Shown: piece after piece, positions 1 to 9,470 of the stretch
Layout of the letters: the number at the start of each line of letters is the position of its first letter
Position numbering within the stretch: the stretch's first letter is position 1
NCBI RefSeq assembly: GCF_014861365.1
Contig: NZ_RRYW01000006.1
Location: 1 to 64,000, forward strand
Length of the DNA stretch: 64,000 nt
From: Psychrobacter sp. FME6
GTDB lineage: Bacteria > Pseudomonadota > Gammaproteobacteria > Pseudomonadales > Moraxellaceae
Direction: 5' to 3'
The notes under the pieces: model-generated
Told to the model about the DNA's origin: nothing
Databases searched by the model: none
What the model saw: the letters and a program-made list of their open reading frames with translations, nothing else
Position numbers and translations under genes: made by a program

Positions 1-447
1 TGTCATCCAAGATGTTGTCAGTGACTCTGGAAACCAAGCTGCTTGAGATGTCGACGTCGTAGATGTCCTTGATGGTTTCGACAATCTCAGTAGTGGTTTG
101 ACCTTTGGCGTAAAAGCTGATGATTTTGTCATCAAGACCTGAAATACGGGTTTGATGCTTACTGACAAGTACAGGCTCAAAGCTGCTATCACGGTCTCTG
201 GGGGTGGAGATCTCAAGCTCGCCTGTGTCGCTACGGACTCTCTTTTTAGTGTGCCCATTGCGCTTATTAGGCCTGTCTGCCTTTTCATGCTTGGGGTAGC
301 CGAGATGCTCTTCCATTTCTGCTTCTAAGGCAGTGTCGATGAAGGACTGCATGAGCTGCTTTTGAAAGTCTTTGATGTCATCGAAGCTTTTCATGCTGCT
401 GGCCATTTGCTCAGCCAGTTTCTTGATGTCAGATTGAGTAGTCATTG
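1..447 (-). CDS. IS256-family transposase, N-terminal part (cut by window edge)
   Basis: The frame is open from an ATG at 447 to the first base of the window, giving 149 residues. The start has an AGGAGA ribosome site. The sequence carries the usual IS256-family N-terminal order: a helical segment with EAEMEEHLGY, then NKRNGHTKKRV, then ISTPRDRD and a region with LDDKIISFYAKG. Mutator/IS256 transposases carry a DDE catalytic core that would lie beyond the left edge, so activity cannot be judged. The element ends somewhere between 447 and the purC stop. The segment around 478-503, with a TTACACAGAG motif, is a candidate inverted repeat, but its partner is out of view. The insertion lies just downstream of purC. 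Confidence 0.9.
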
Positions 448-552
448 CTTATTCTCCTGTTAGTGGATTATAAGCAGTTACACAGAGTTTGGGAAACTCC
501 CCCCATGGCTCAGCTTTTTTTCTATACTATAAAATTAACCCAGATAAATTAC

Positions 553-1266
553 TTAACTTAATGGCACACCAATACGCTTAGCGACTTCTTCATAGCCTTC
601 GATCACATCACCTAATGACTGACGGAAACGGTCTTTATCCAGTTTTTTCTTAGTGACTTTGTCCCAAATACGGCAGCCATCTGGTGAGAACTCATCACCT
701 AGGACGATACGATCGTGGAACACGCCAAACTCTAGTTTGAAATCGACCAATATTAAATCGCCTGCATCAAATAGTGCTTTTAGTACGTCATTGACTTGAT
801 AGCTCAGCTCTTTCATTCTCGCCAGCTGTGCCTCATTAGCCCAATCAAGAGAAATAGAAAGTGATTCATTGACCATCGGATCGCCAAGCGCATCATCTTT
901 ATAGAACAGCTCGTAGGTAGGCGGCGTCAAAGCCTGCCCTTCTTCTACACCCAAACGACGCACCAAACTACCAGCAGCAAAGTTACGTACCACGCACTCA
1001 ACCGGAATCATCTCTAAACGTTTGACCAAAACTTCATCATCAGACAATTGCTTTTCAAAATGCGTCTCGATGCCAGCATCCGCCAATTTTTGCATGATAA
1101 ACGCATTAAAGCGATTATTGACGACGCCTTTGCGTGCCAACTGCTCGATACGTTTGCCATCAAGCGCTGAGGTATCATCGCGAAAGTGTAGAATCAGCAG
1201 ATCGTTGTCTTCTGTTTCATAAACGGATTTGGCTTTGCCTTTATACAGCAGTTGTTGCTTTTGCAT
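553..1266 (-). CDS. purC: Phosphoribosylaminoimidazole-succinocarboxamide (SAICAR) synthase
   Basis: This cytosolic enzyme joins aspartate to CAIR using ATP, in de novo purine synthesis. The 237-residue length is the normal bacterial size. The N-terminal nucleotide-binding motif GKAKSVYE is at residues 10-17. The blocks [13 protein letters not shown] and VDFKLEFG follow in the expected order. A GGAA precedes the ATG at a usable distance. It is transcribed with the short lipoprotein gene and dapA upstream, an order (dapA-bamC-purC) also found in E. coli. An IS256-type element begins about 100 bp after its stop. Confidence 0.97.
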   Translation of the reverse strand: MQKQQLLYKGKAKSVYETEDNDLLILHFRDDTSALDGKRIEQLARKGVVNNRFNAFIMQKLADAGIETHFEKQLSDDEVLVKRLEMIPVECVVRNFAAGSLVRRLGVEEGQALTPPTYELFYKDDALGDPMVNESLSISLDWANEAQLARMKELSYQVNDVLKALFDAGDLILVDFKLEFGVFHDRIVLGDEFSPDGCRIWDKVTKKKLDKDRFRQSLGDVIEGYEEVAKRIGVPLS

Positions 1267-1395
1267 TATCGGGATTCCTGTTCGTTCAAGCTTATGTGGT
1301 AAAAACGCGCAGATATCACTGGATCTGATAATACAGTATTAATGATATATGCATTAGTGACCGTGAAAACCAGCGATACAAATAGAGAAATGGAT

Positions 1396-1710
1396 TTAAT
1401 TTGAGGTAGGGCTTACCGTACGCTGAGGCTTCGGCAATTGATACTGGCTGCCTGATTCGTTTTGTAATTTGAGCGTATTTGCACCCGCGTTAGGGGTTTG
1501 ATATAAAGGCACAAAAGGGGCTGTTTCTTTGGTAGCTGGCAGCTCTATAGGCGCCAATTTTTTGCTTTGTTGGTATTCTAGGCTACCGTTGTCACGCTTA
1601 CCCAGTAAGTTTTTAGCAGTTTGGCAGCCGCTCAATACTAGGGTGCTGCCCAAAACTAAGGTTAGCATCGCGGGGAATATCTTTGTAGTCGGTGATGATG
1701 TTTTCATCAT
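1396..1710 (-). CDS. Short BamC-like (NlpB) outer-membrane lipoprotein
   Basis: A 104-residue lipoprotein with a hydrophobic signal (about residues 10-26) and a lipobox LSGC ending at Cys29. The mature part has a BamC-like N-terminal pattern: a segment around SLEYQQSKKLAPIELP, then a run rich in proline and valine. E. coli BamC, a non-essential partner of the BamABCDE assembly complex, is about 340 residues and has two helix-grip domains after such an unstructured lasso. Here both domains are absent. The position between dapA and purC matches bamC in E. coli, which is the strongest argument for the assignment. The start is ATGATG after AGAGAG. If not BamC-derived, it is simply an unnamed lipoprotein. 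Confidence 0.6.
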   Translation of the reverse strand: MMKTSSPTTKIFPAMLTLVLGSTLVLSGCQTAKNLLGKRDNGSLEYQQSKKLAPIELPATKETAPFVPLYQTPNAGANTLKLQNESGSQYQLPKPQRTVSPTSN

Positions 1711-1853
1711 GTTATCTCTCTAAGTTAGCAATTAACACTCATTTGGGCAACTGGCGTATTATTTTACCAGACCTTATAGCAGCTACTAAGCCTATTTATT
1801 AATAACTGGCTTAGCCTCTATAACGCTTGGTTTTATAATAATCTTGCGCGCAT

Positions 1854-2759
1854 CTATAGTAAGTTTGCACGCACCAAGGCTTCATCAATCGTCGCATGAT
1901 GTTGTTCTGCTAGCCAAACCAATGGCAAGCGGATACCGTTATCTATCATGCCCATTTTATATAAAGCATATTTAACAGGAATAGGGCTGGACTCGATAAA
2001 TAAGTCACGGTGTAAGTGTTTGATGACATCATGTGCTTTATTAGCCGTGTCAAAGTCGCCGCGCAAGGCTGCGGTAAAAGTTTCGCTCATGGCTTTTGGT
2101 GCCACGTTGGCAGTCACCGAAATATTACCTTTGCCGCCTACTTTCATCAGCTCAAGCGCGGTACCATCATCACCAGATAGAACAACCAATCTGTCACCAA
2201 CAGCTTTAATTAATTGCTCACCGCGTCCGACCGACCCTGTTGCGTCTTTAATCGCTACGATATTGTCTATATCTGCTAAGCGCTCAACCGTTTCTTGGGC
2301 GATATCAACGACCGTACGTCCTGGTACGTTGTAGAGCATCTGCGGGATGTCCACTGCTTCAGCGATGGTTTTATAATGCTGGTATAAACCTTCTTGCGGC
2401 GGTTTATTATAATAAGGCGCGACCAATAACGCACAGTCTGCACCCGCATCGGCAGCGTCTTGGGTCAGCTTAATCGCTTCGGTCGTATTGTTGGCGCCTG
2501 TACCAGCAATCACTGGCACACGGCCTTTGACATGCTGCACAAAATAGCGAATCACCTCGCTGTGCTCTTGCATAGATAACGTCGCTGATTCACCAGTGGT
2601 GCCAACGGCGACTAGGCAATGTGTACCTTGTTCAATCTGCCAATCTATGAGGTCTGCCAGACGTTTATAATCGACCTTACCGTCAGGGTGCATGGGCGTT
2701 ACCAAGGCTACCATTGAGCCTTGTAGTCGGGTTTTGATTTCGTCGTATGCTGTGCTCAT
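1854..2759 (-). CDS. dapA: 4-hydroxy-tetrahydrodipicolinate synthase
   Basis: Condenses pyruvate with aspartate semialdehyde, the first committed step of the diaminopimelate/lysine pathway. The protein has 301 residues, against about 292 in E. coli, in a single TIM barrel. Key residues are present: the GTTGE loop at 53-57, the active-site Tyr143 (in LYNVPGR) and the Schiff-base Lys171 (in AIKDATG). An AAGG lies before the ATG. It is the upstream gene of the dapA, BamC-like lipoprotein, purC run on this strand. Confidence 0.97.
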   Translation of the reverse strand: MSTAYDEIKTRLQGSMVALVTPMHPDGKVDYKRLADLIDWQIEQGTHCLVAVGTTGESATLSMQEHSEVIRYFVQHVKGRVPVIAGTGANNTTEAIKLTQDAADAGADCALLVAPYYNKPPQEGLYQHYKTIAEAVDIPQMLYNVPGRTVVDIAQETVERLADIDNIVAIKDATGSVGRGEQLIKAVGDRLVVLSGDDGTALELMKVGGKGNISVTANVAPKAMSETFTAALRGDFDTANKAHDVIKHLHRDLFIESSPIPVKYALYKMGMIDNGIRLPLVWLAEQHHATIDEALVRANLL

Positions 2760-3169
2760 AACCGTGCCTTACTGTATTATCCTAGCTTTTATTAAAGCTG
2801 TCACATGATAGGTCGTTTGCAAGTGCCTTTTAACTTAAAGCTCAACGTTTAATAAAAATAACGTAAAAGGCAATATCTTGCGTGATGTTAATACTATTTA
2901 TTTATCTCTTCTAAAGTCATTAACGCTATTTTTATCGGCTGCCACTGTAATTGGCTGATAGCAATAAAAACGCCTGTTAGTGTAGCATATTTTACTTTAA
3001 CCGCTATCAATCAATTGAGATGCAATATCTAAATTGAGCGCCAAAATACGCCTACTTTCTCTCGCCGCATCTCATCAACATTCGGCTCAAGCCTTATTGC
3101 CAAGTAGAATATTCGCTTAACAGTCAGTTTAGCGCAATGCATCAGCACTGATAAGTCTTTTAGATAGTA
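2760..3169. other. Intergenic stretch without a gene
   Basis: This AT-rich gap lies between two genes on the same (minus) strand. It should hold the dapA promoter near its left end. I see no convincing ORF, repeat or terminator hairpin. Confidence 0.5.
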
Positions 3170-4321
3170 TTAACGAATCGTCAACACATCGATAGTGGGA
3201 CGATACAACCGAAAAGGCAATCCTCGAGTACCAATACCGCTACTAACAAATATCTGCGCACTACCGTGCTGATATAAACCGCGCTGCTGACCCATACGGC
3301 TGCTATTTAACAAGGTTGACTGCTCACGACTACGCTCGATATCTTTTTGTTTTTGTGCCAGCCATATATTTTTTTGCGTTGTTTTTGCCGCGCCAGTAAT
3401 CAATAGTGGTCGCGGCTGCAAGGCTTTTGGTAAATCTCTAATACTATCGAATCGTGAAGCCAAAATAATGACTGGCTTGGTAGCAGTCGCAATTTCTGCC
3501 CCTAGAGCGGCCTTACCTGTTGCATTGGCATCCTTAATATCAGTGAATTGCTTCGGCACATCCTGCCAGCCGCAGAGCGCTGCGACAATGGAGTTGTCTT
3601 GCAAACTCTTATTGGCAGACCCAGCACATTTCAGTGGTAACGAGGTACATTGCTGTCCGATATAACTGATATCGAGCACATCAAAGGTACTGGCCAAGGT
3701 GTCTTCTAATAGGGGCTGTCCCTGCTTGGTGGTGTTAATCGATTGATAGCGTAAATCCGAGGTGCTCATCACCGTATAAACAGGTTTATTAACCCCTTTA
3801 AACAGCATCAATTGTCCCACCAAATCTGCGCTTGGATAATATAACCAATCACCCGTAATCAATACCGCATCTGCTTGTAGCGCATTAATAGTGGCAACAA
3901 GCTTGCGAATATGGCGCGGCTTTCCGCTATATATTCCTATGCGTAAATCAGCCAGTACAGCGACCGTGAGCGGTGTTGATAAGTCCAAATCAATCGCCTG
4001 ATGCGCTAAGCGTAGACGGTTGGGCTGCACCACCACGGTATAAAAGTATAGCCCCATTACTAGTGAAATCATCAGCACAGATAATAAAGATAACTGCGCG
4101 AGCATCGGTGACACTGCTTGCAACCAACCGATGATTAATAGCACAACCCAAACAGGCATGGTATAAGCCGCGTAATATAACGCTAACTTAAACCAAATGC
4201 GCATAAAACGCTTGGTAGGATTGGCATTGAAGGTTTGTAATCCTGACCACAGTACGATATACGCGAGCAATGCTGCTGCCGTAGAGATACTTAGCGTATA
4301 AAAAGCGTGGTCATCAATCAT
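3170..4321 (-). CDS. Membrane-anchored metallophosphoesterase homologue lacking metal ligands
   Basis: A 383-residue protein with about three N-terminal membrane segments (roughly 8-28, 43-66 and 75-98) followed by a calcineurin-like phosphoesterase fold of the YkuE/YaeI type. The fold is recognisable from LTVAVLADLRIG, ADAVLITGDW and the C-terminal SSGIGTRGLPFRLYRP. The metal-binding signatures are damaged. The expected D-x-H is D125-L-R127. The expected GNHD is STSD (186-189). The C-terminal GHTHGGQ block reads GAAKTTQ. Only Asp158 of the GD motif and a few acids remain. The frame is intact, so it looks like a retained pseudoenzyme and not a decaying gene. The role is unknown. It has no close operon partner. 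Confidence 0.7.
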   Translation of the reverse strand: MIDDHAFYTLSISTAAALLAYIVLWSGLQTFNANPTKRFMRIWFKLALYYAAYTMPVWVVLLIIGWLQAVSPMLAQLSLLSVLMISLVMGLYFYTVVVQPNRLRLAHQAIDLDLSTPLTVAVLADLRIGIYSGKPRHIRKLVATINALQADAVLITGDWLYYPSADLVGQLMLFKGVNKPVYTVMSTSDLRYQSINTTKQGQPLLEDTLASTFDVLDISYIGQQCTSLPLKCAGSANKSLQDNSIVAALCGWQDVPKQFTDIKDANATGKAALGAEIATATKPVIILASRFDSIRDLPKALQPRPLLITGAAKTTQKNIWLAQKQKDIERSREQSTLLNSSRMGQQRGLYQHGSAQIFVSSGIGTRGLPFRLYRPTIDVLTIR

Positions 4322-4668
4322 AATTACCTGATAATTATATAAGGGTACAAACCAATTAAATGGCTCACCCTATGTTAGAACGTATTGAACAATAAATAAA
4401 TCACTCAACGAATAAATTAAAAGATGCCCTACTAATAACAGTCATAAAAACGGGATAAACATCAGCCCATTCAGATAATGATCGTTTAAATTGAGAACAT
4501 ACCCTGATCATCGGATAACAACAACCACCTGATTAAAATAGACATCTGATAAAAAAATCAGCCATTATAGAGGTCGACCTCTATGATAAACAAGTACAAT
4601 TATCACTAAGGCATATTGTGACGTACTTGTTTTTGAACGGGCTATTTGTGACTGGCTATCTATAACGG
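4322..4668. other. Intergenic stretch without a gene
   Basis: An AT-rich spacer between two minus-strand genes. Nothing supportable was seen beyond the expected promoter for the gene to its left. Confidence 0.4.
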
Positions 4669-6123
4669 CTACTCAATACGTAAGCCGATAATACCAGGAA
4701 TCCCCTGACGCATAATCTCAATGGTCACCACACCTTTTTCGGGTAATGATGAAACAGCACCAGAAAAGTCATTGACGGTTTTAATTGATTTTTGATGCAG
4801 GTTGGTAATAACGTCACCCGCCAATATGCCCGAGCGCGCCGCTAGCCCTGTCGGCTCGACAGCAGTGACTAATACGCCAGTCTTATTATCAGAAGCCAAC
4901 TCTATTTGCTCCTCTGAAGTTAGATTACGCAGTGCCAACCCTAAGCTTATCTCGTTATCTTGCTGAGCACGTCCTTGTGATTGCATATTATTGGATGCGT
5001 TACGAAGCTTGCCAGTGATAATCGATTGCTTGCCATCACGCTGAATCTGCACACGAAACGCATCATCAGGACGTGCCCGATTAATCAGGTTCAATAAATC
5101 TGACGCCTCCATAATCTGCACATTGTTATATTGCAAAATAACATCCCCTGATTTTAATCCCGCTTTTTGAGCCGGCGAGTCGGGGGAAACACGAGTCAAT
5201 AACGCCCCTTGCGGACGCGCTAAATTATAAGCCTCTGCCAGATTGCGATCGATATCTTGCGGATAAATACCTAAATAGGCGCGAGCCACTTCACCATTGG
5301 TTTTTAGCTGCTCGTAGATATCCATCGCTGCATCAATCGGAATAGAGAACGACAGTCCCATATAGCCGCCAGTACCACTAAAGATACGCGAGTTAATACC
5401 GATGACTTCACCACGCTGATTAAATAAGGGGCCACCTGAATTTCCAGGATTGAGTGCCACATCGGTTTGGATAAATGGCACACTGGTCTCACGTGAAAAA
5501 TTACGCGATTTGGCGCTGACGATACCCGCCGATGCTGAATAATCAAAGCCAAATGGCGAGCCAATCGCCAGTACCGGCTCCCCTACTTTTAGGCTATTTG
5601 AATCGCCAATAGGCAACGCAGGAAACGTGGTACCTTTTATTTTTAGTACGGCCACATCTGAGCGCTCATCACTACCTACCAAGGTCGCATCCAGCTCTGT
5701 GCGGTCATTGAGGGTGACAGTAATGGTGTCAGCGCCTTCGACCACATGATGATTGGTGAGCATATAGCCATCTTTGGTGATAAAAAAAGCCGTCCCATAA
5801 GCGTGCTCAATCGCGGGTGTCGCTGCCTGCTCAGGGATACGCAAGCGATCACCAAAAAACTGCCTCAATAACTCAGCAGTTTGAGCCTTGGCAAGTTCCG
5901 CTTCGCTGACAGTTTTGGTGACATTGACGCGGGCGACTGCTGGGGTGACTTGTTGAACTAAGCCAGAAAAATCTGCCGTAGTGACTGCTGCTTCAGCGGT
6001 CGGCATGGTAGCGACATTAATACTGGCTACCATCGCTGTGCCAATGGCAAGCGCTAATGTACTATGCTGCAACCAATGCTGCATTTTAAAATTGGATTGT
6101 CCTCTAAACATATTAATAGGCAT
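4669..6123 (-). CDS. Periplasmic Do-type serine protease (DegP/DegQ/MucD family)
   Basis: A secreted trypsin-fold protease for envelope quality control. From the chosen start it has 484 residues. An N-terminal signal of about 46 residues ends near TAEAAV. The protease domain carries the catalytic triad His126 (in TNHHVVEG), Asp156 (in ERSDVAVLK) and Ser229 (in NPGNSGGPL). Two PDZ domains follow, one starting near AYLGIYPQ and one near SLGLALRN, as in DegP and MucD. An upstream in-frame ATG at 6135 overlaps the GGAGGG ribosome site that serves the ATG at 6123, so the downstream start is preferred. Whether it is DegP, DegQ or MucD cannot be settled from sequence alone. Confidence 0.93.
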   Translation of the reverse strand: MPINMFRGQSNFKMQHWLQHSTLALAIGTAMVASINVATMPTAEAAVTTADFSGLVQQVTPAVARVNVTKTVSEAELAKAQTAELLRQFFGDRLRIPEQAATPAIEHAYGTAFFITKDGYMLTNHHVVEGADTITVTLNDRTELDATLVGSDERSDVAVLKIKGTTFPALPIGDSNSLKVGEPVLAIGSPFGFDYSASAGIVSAKSRNFSRETSVPFIQTDVALNPGNSGGPLFNQRGEVIGINSRIFSGTGGYMGLSFSIPIDAAMDIYEQLKTNGEVARAYLGIYPQDIDRNLAEAYNLARPQGALLTRVSPDSPAQKAGLKSGDVILQYNNVQIMEASDLLNLINRARPDDAFRVQIQRDGKQSIITGKLRNASNNMQSQGRAQQDNEISLGLALRNLTSEEQIELASDNKTGVLVTAVEPTGLAARSGILAGDVITNLHQKSIKTVNDFSGAVSSLPEKGVVTIEIMRQGIPGIIGLRIE

Positions 6124-6910
6124 ATTTCCCTCCATATAAGTGATAATTATTATTGTTGAGATAGTCGATACTACATAAATAAATACACAGTATTATGACG
6201 CAGGACTGGTACAAAGCTTGCTTGCTTGCTTACTTGCTGTGCCTGTGCCAACAACAGAGGCCATAAAAAATCTATACCAGTCCCATGTATCTCTTTTATA
6301 TTGACCTGATAAATCTATTAGGTTACTGGCTTTTATAAATTTTTGCCATCGACCATTTATATTTATGGATTATACCCTTTAACACAGATTGTCATAGTCG
6401 TGACGTGCATGACAAACGCGGCTACTGTATGATAAATAAAAAAGCGCTAATTTGCTGTAGTAATAATCAAGGATAGGTCACGGCACAGTTATTGCTTACT
6501 TGCTTTGCAAAGCATTACTACTTATCGAGGCTATCTGAAAGAGGTAACATCGATAAGGACGAAATAAAACCATGCTATGATAGCAAGCCAAATAATTTCA
6601 TAAGCAAACAAAAGTCATATTTTAATAATATTATTGACTATACGTTAGTCATATTGATTAACATCACCCTTATTTGCATTTCTAATGATTTAGGAATGCT
6701 TTTGTCTATACTTATTTGTAGTAGTTATATCATACCTAACTCATGTGGTGATTTATGCTGTGATACATAGCGGCTACTCTTAGCGACCAACACTATCGCT
6801 CAGCTGTTCATGTTGCTTGCATCAACCCATAAATATGCTGCCTATAGCAACTGCTCTATAGTGGCTATTGATAGGTATGAAATATGACAAGATTATAAAA
6901 GGATTAATTT
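6124..6910. other. Long intergenic region with a palindromic repeat
   Basis: This divergent region separates the protease from the antiporter and should hold both promoters. A palindromic repeat lies at 6203-6283. A 92-codon frame at 6492-6770 has no ribosome site and no recognisable fold, and I do not call it a gene. The stretch from 6560 to 6780 is strikingly AT-rich. Confidence 0.5.
6203..6283. repeat. Dispersed palindromic repeat, copy 1
   Basis: Bounded by a 9-bp perfect inverted repeat, GGACTGGTA and TACCAGTCC. The centre contains CTTGCTGT and ACAGAGGC, the core shared with the repeats at 9373, 21496 and 36875. Confidence 0.7.
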
Positions 6911-9250
6911 ATGGATACCGCCCTACTGCTATCCGGCGTGGTTGGGATTGGCATCGCCGCCCAATGGTTGGCTTGGTATTTAAAGCAACCGTCCATTTTA
7001 TTTTTATTATTGATTGGTATTATCGTTGGCCCTGTGCTCGGCGTATTTGACCCCGACTTGGTATTAGGCGAGCTGATGTTCCCCTTTATCTCCTTGGGGG
7101 TGGCGATTATCCTATTCGAAGGCTCGCTAACGCTCGAGTTCGATGAAATCAAACAACACGGTACCGTCGTGCAGATGCTGGTGTCCGTCGGCGTCCTTAT
7201 CACCATTGCCATCGTCGCGTTATCGACCTATCTATTATTCGATGTCGACCCGCTGATAGCTTTATTATTCGGTGCGCTGGTGTGCGTGACGGGCCCAACG
7301 GTGATTATGCCGCTACTGCGTAGTGTGCGTCCCAATAAAACCATATCCAACATCCTTAAATGGGAAGGGATTATCATTGACCCGATTGGCGCTATCGCCG
7401 TGGTTTTGGTCTATGAGTATATTATCTCAGGTGGCGAAGCCAGTAGCATTTTGCTATTTGCCAAAATCGTAGTATTGGCGACTGCGCTTGGCATGGCGGG
7501 TGCTTGGGTATTGGCATTCCTCATGCGCCGTCATATGATTCCTGAGTTTTTGCGCAATGTCTTTACCCTTGCTTTTGTCTTAGTCTTATTTTCAGTATCA
7601 AACCATTTAGAGCATGAATCGGGTCTATTGACGGTTACGGTATTGGGCGTTGCTCTTGCCAACTGGCCAAAATTCCCGCGTGAGACGATTTTAGAGTTTA
7701 ATGAATCGTTAACCATTTTATTAGTCTCGGTATTGTTTATCATTCTTGCTGCCCGTGTTGAGCTTGAAAGTCTGCTTAGCGTGGGCTTTGCAGGATTGGT
7801 ATTGCTAGCAATCGTGATGTTTGTCGCACGCCCCTTATCGGTGTGGGCATCTTCTATTGGCTCCAACTTAAAGACCAATGAAAAGCTGATGATTAGCTGG
7901 ATTGGCCCGCGTGGTATCGTTGCGGCTGCTATCTCATCGCTGTTTGCTATTCGCTTGCAAGAATATGATATTCAAGGCGTTGAACTGCTAGTGCCATTAG
8001 TATTTTTGGTCATTATTGGTACAGTAATGATTCAAGGTTTGGGCGCAAAAATGGTTGGTAATTTCTTGGGCGTACGTGAGCCTGAAACCAACGGGATTCT
8101 TATCGTTGGCTCAAACCCTATTGCCCTGTTGGTAGCCACCTCGTTAAAGGAGCAGGGCTTCGATGTCATCGTCGCTCATAATAACTATACCAATATTGCC
8201 CGCGCACGCATGAGCGGTCTACGCACTTACTTTGGCAATCCCATCTCAGACCATGCCGACCATCATCTTGATCTTATCGGTATTGGCCGTTTATTTGCCA
8301 TGAGTATGGACAAAGAGATGAACACCTTGTCTGAGATTCATTACCGTCATGAATTTGGCGAGCGCAAGTTATATCGTCTCAAATTCAGTGATGAAAAAGT
8401 TAAAAGTGAGCGTGATGATAAGCAATCAAACTTCCACTCACAATGGCTGTTTGATGATGCCACTTATACCAAGCTTGCCAGCATGCTATCGAAAAAAGCC
8501 CGTATCAAAATCACTAACATCACTGACAGTTATAGCTTTGAGCAATATAAAGCTGATAATAAACAGTTTGTTCCGCTCTACACTATCGACAAAGAAGGCA
8601 AGCTACACGTCATCACGAATAAGTTCGATGGGACAGTACCCCGTGATCGCAAGCTCATTTCACTGGTCGTGGAAGATGAAGTACAACCAAAGCCAGTCGA
8701 TGTAACGCCTAAGCAAGAGCAGGCGCGTATGGCTGCCGATGCCAATTTTGAGTCCAAATCAAAAGCACCTGATAAGCGTAAAGAAAAGGAGTTAAGCGAC
8801 GATAACGCTGACGTAGCAGAGCAAGACCCTGCAACAGCGACCGACAAAGATAATAACCCTGAAACAGACAATGAGCAAAAGGTCTCAAGTGACTCATCAA
8901 CCAGCGCTAATGATAGTTCCTCGTCTGAATCAGCGCCAGCCAAGCCAACAACGGCTAACGATAAGGGTGCAGAATCAAAGTCTGAACCTGCTAACACTGT
9001 TGATAAAGGTGTAATGTCAGCCAATTCGACCGCAGAGTCAAAGACCACTTCTAAGAGTAAGCTATCTAGCAATACCAACGGTGATGGTAACGCCCCTAAA
9101 ACTAAAAAAGGCTCACTTGATCCAAATCGTCTGCCAGACTCTGGTCAAAACAATGCGACTAGCACTGGCGCTGATGCTAGTTCTGATGCTGACGCCAGTA
9201 AAGACGTTGTGCAGAAAGATCTAGATAAGAAGAAGACAGGTAAAGAATAA
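6911..9250 (+). CDS. CPA1-family cation/proton antiporter with TrkA-like domain and long acidic tail
   Basis: A 779-residue inner-membrane antiporter of the NhaP/CPA1 type, expected to exchange Na+ or K+ for protons. Residues 1 to about 385 form a dozen hydrophobic helices and include the family blocks VTGPTV and WIGPRGIVAA. From about 395 a cytoplasmic Rossmann-like TrkA-N domain begins with GILIVGSNPIA. After about residue 590 comes a tail of nearly 190 residues rich in Asp, Glu, Lys, Ser and Thr, predicted to be disordered. The ATG follows AAGGA. A strong terminator follows, so it is probably monocistronic. The exported ion cannot be told from sequence. Confidence 0.88.
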   Translation: MDTALLLSGVVGIGIAAQWLAWYLKQPSILFLLLIGIIVGPVLGVFDPDLVLGELMFPFISLGVAIILFEGSLTLEFDEIKQHGTVVQMLVSVGVLITIAIVALSTYLLFDVDPLIALLFGALVCVTGPTVIMPLLRSVRPNKTISNILKWEGIIIDPIGAIAVVLVYEYIISGGEASSILLFAKIVVLATALGMAGAWVLAFLMRRHMIPEFLRNVFTLAFVLVLFSVSNHLEHESGLLTVTVLGVALANWPKFPRETILEFNESLTILLVSVLFIILAARVELESLLSVGFAGLVLLAIVMFVARPLSVWASSIGSNLKTNEKLMISWIGPRGIVAAAISSLFAIRLQEYDIQGVELLVPLVFLVIIGTVMIQGLGAKMVGNFLGVREPETNGILIVGSNPIALLVATSLKEQGFDVIVAHNNYTNIARARMSGLRTYFGNPISDHADHHLDLIGIGRLFAMSMDKEMNTLSEIHYRHEFGERKLYRLKFSDEKVKSERDDKQSNFHSQWLFDDATYTKLASMLSKKARIKITNITDSYSFEQYKADNKQFVPLYTIDKEGKLHVITNKFDGTVPRDRKLISLVVEDEVQPKPVDVTPKQEQARMAADANFESKSKAPDKRKEKELSDDNADVAEQDPATATDKDNNPETDNEQKVSSDSSTSANDSSSSESAPAKPTTANDKGAESKSEPANTVDKGVMSANSTAESKTTSKSKLSSNTNGDGNAPKTKKGSLDPNRLPDSGQNNATSTGADASSDADASKDVVQKDLDKKKTGKE

Positions 9251-9283
9251 CTGCTGCTTTTTTAAAATTAGTCTATAAAATAC

Positions 9284-9315
9284 AAAAGCCCCAACGGACA
9301 GTTGGGGCTTTTTTC
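9284..9315 (+). terminator. Intrinsic terminator after the antiporter gene
   Basis: The arms AAAAGCCCCAAC and GTTGGGGCTTTT pair perfectly around a five-base loop and are followed by a T run. Confidence 0.92.
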
Positions 9316-9372
9316 TTCAGAGCTATAGGCTCTAAATAAAATCGATACGATTGTAATAAAGTAAATAGCCAC

Positions 9373-9449
9373 GTGCTACTGTTATAAATTTTTCTTGCTT
9401 GCTGTTCACAAGCGTGACAGAGGCTGCGAAAAATTTACTCCAGTAGCAC
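9373..9449. repeat. Dispersed palindromic repeat, copy 2
   Basis: The ends GTGCTACTG and CAGTAGCAC are perfect inverted repeats. The centre contains CTTGCTTGCTGTTC and GACAGAGGCTGCG. The similarity extends outward into a second imperfect pair (ATCGATACGA at 9341-9350 and TCGTATCGGT at 9450-9459). In inverse orientation it is nearly the same as the copy at 21496. Confidence 0.8.
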
Positions 9450-9470
9450 TCGTATCGGTTTTAAAGCGTA

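Noticed and set aside
6492-6770. 92-codon frame in the long gap before the antiporter gene
   Set aside because: It has no ribosome site, starts at a TTG, lies in very AT-rich DNA and shows only a chance hydrophobic stretch.
8578-9078. Long minus-strand frame opposite the antiporter tail
   Set aside because: It mirrors the biased composition of the real gene and has no ribosome site.
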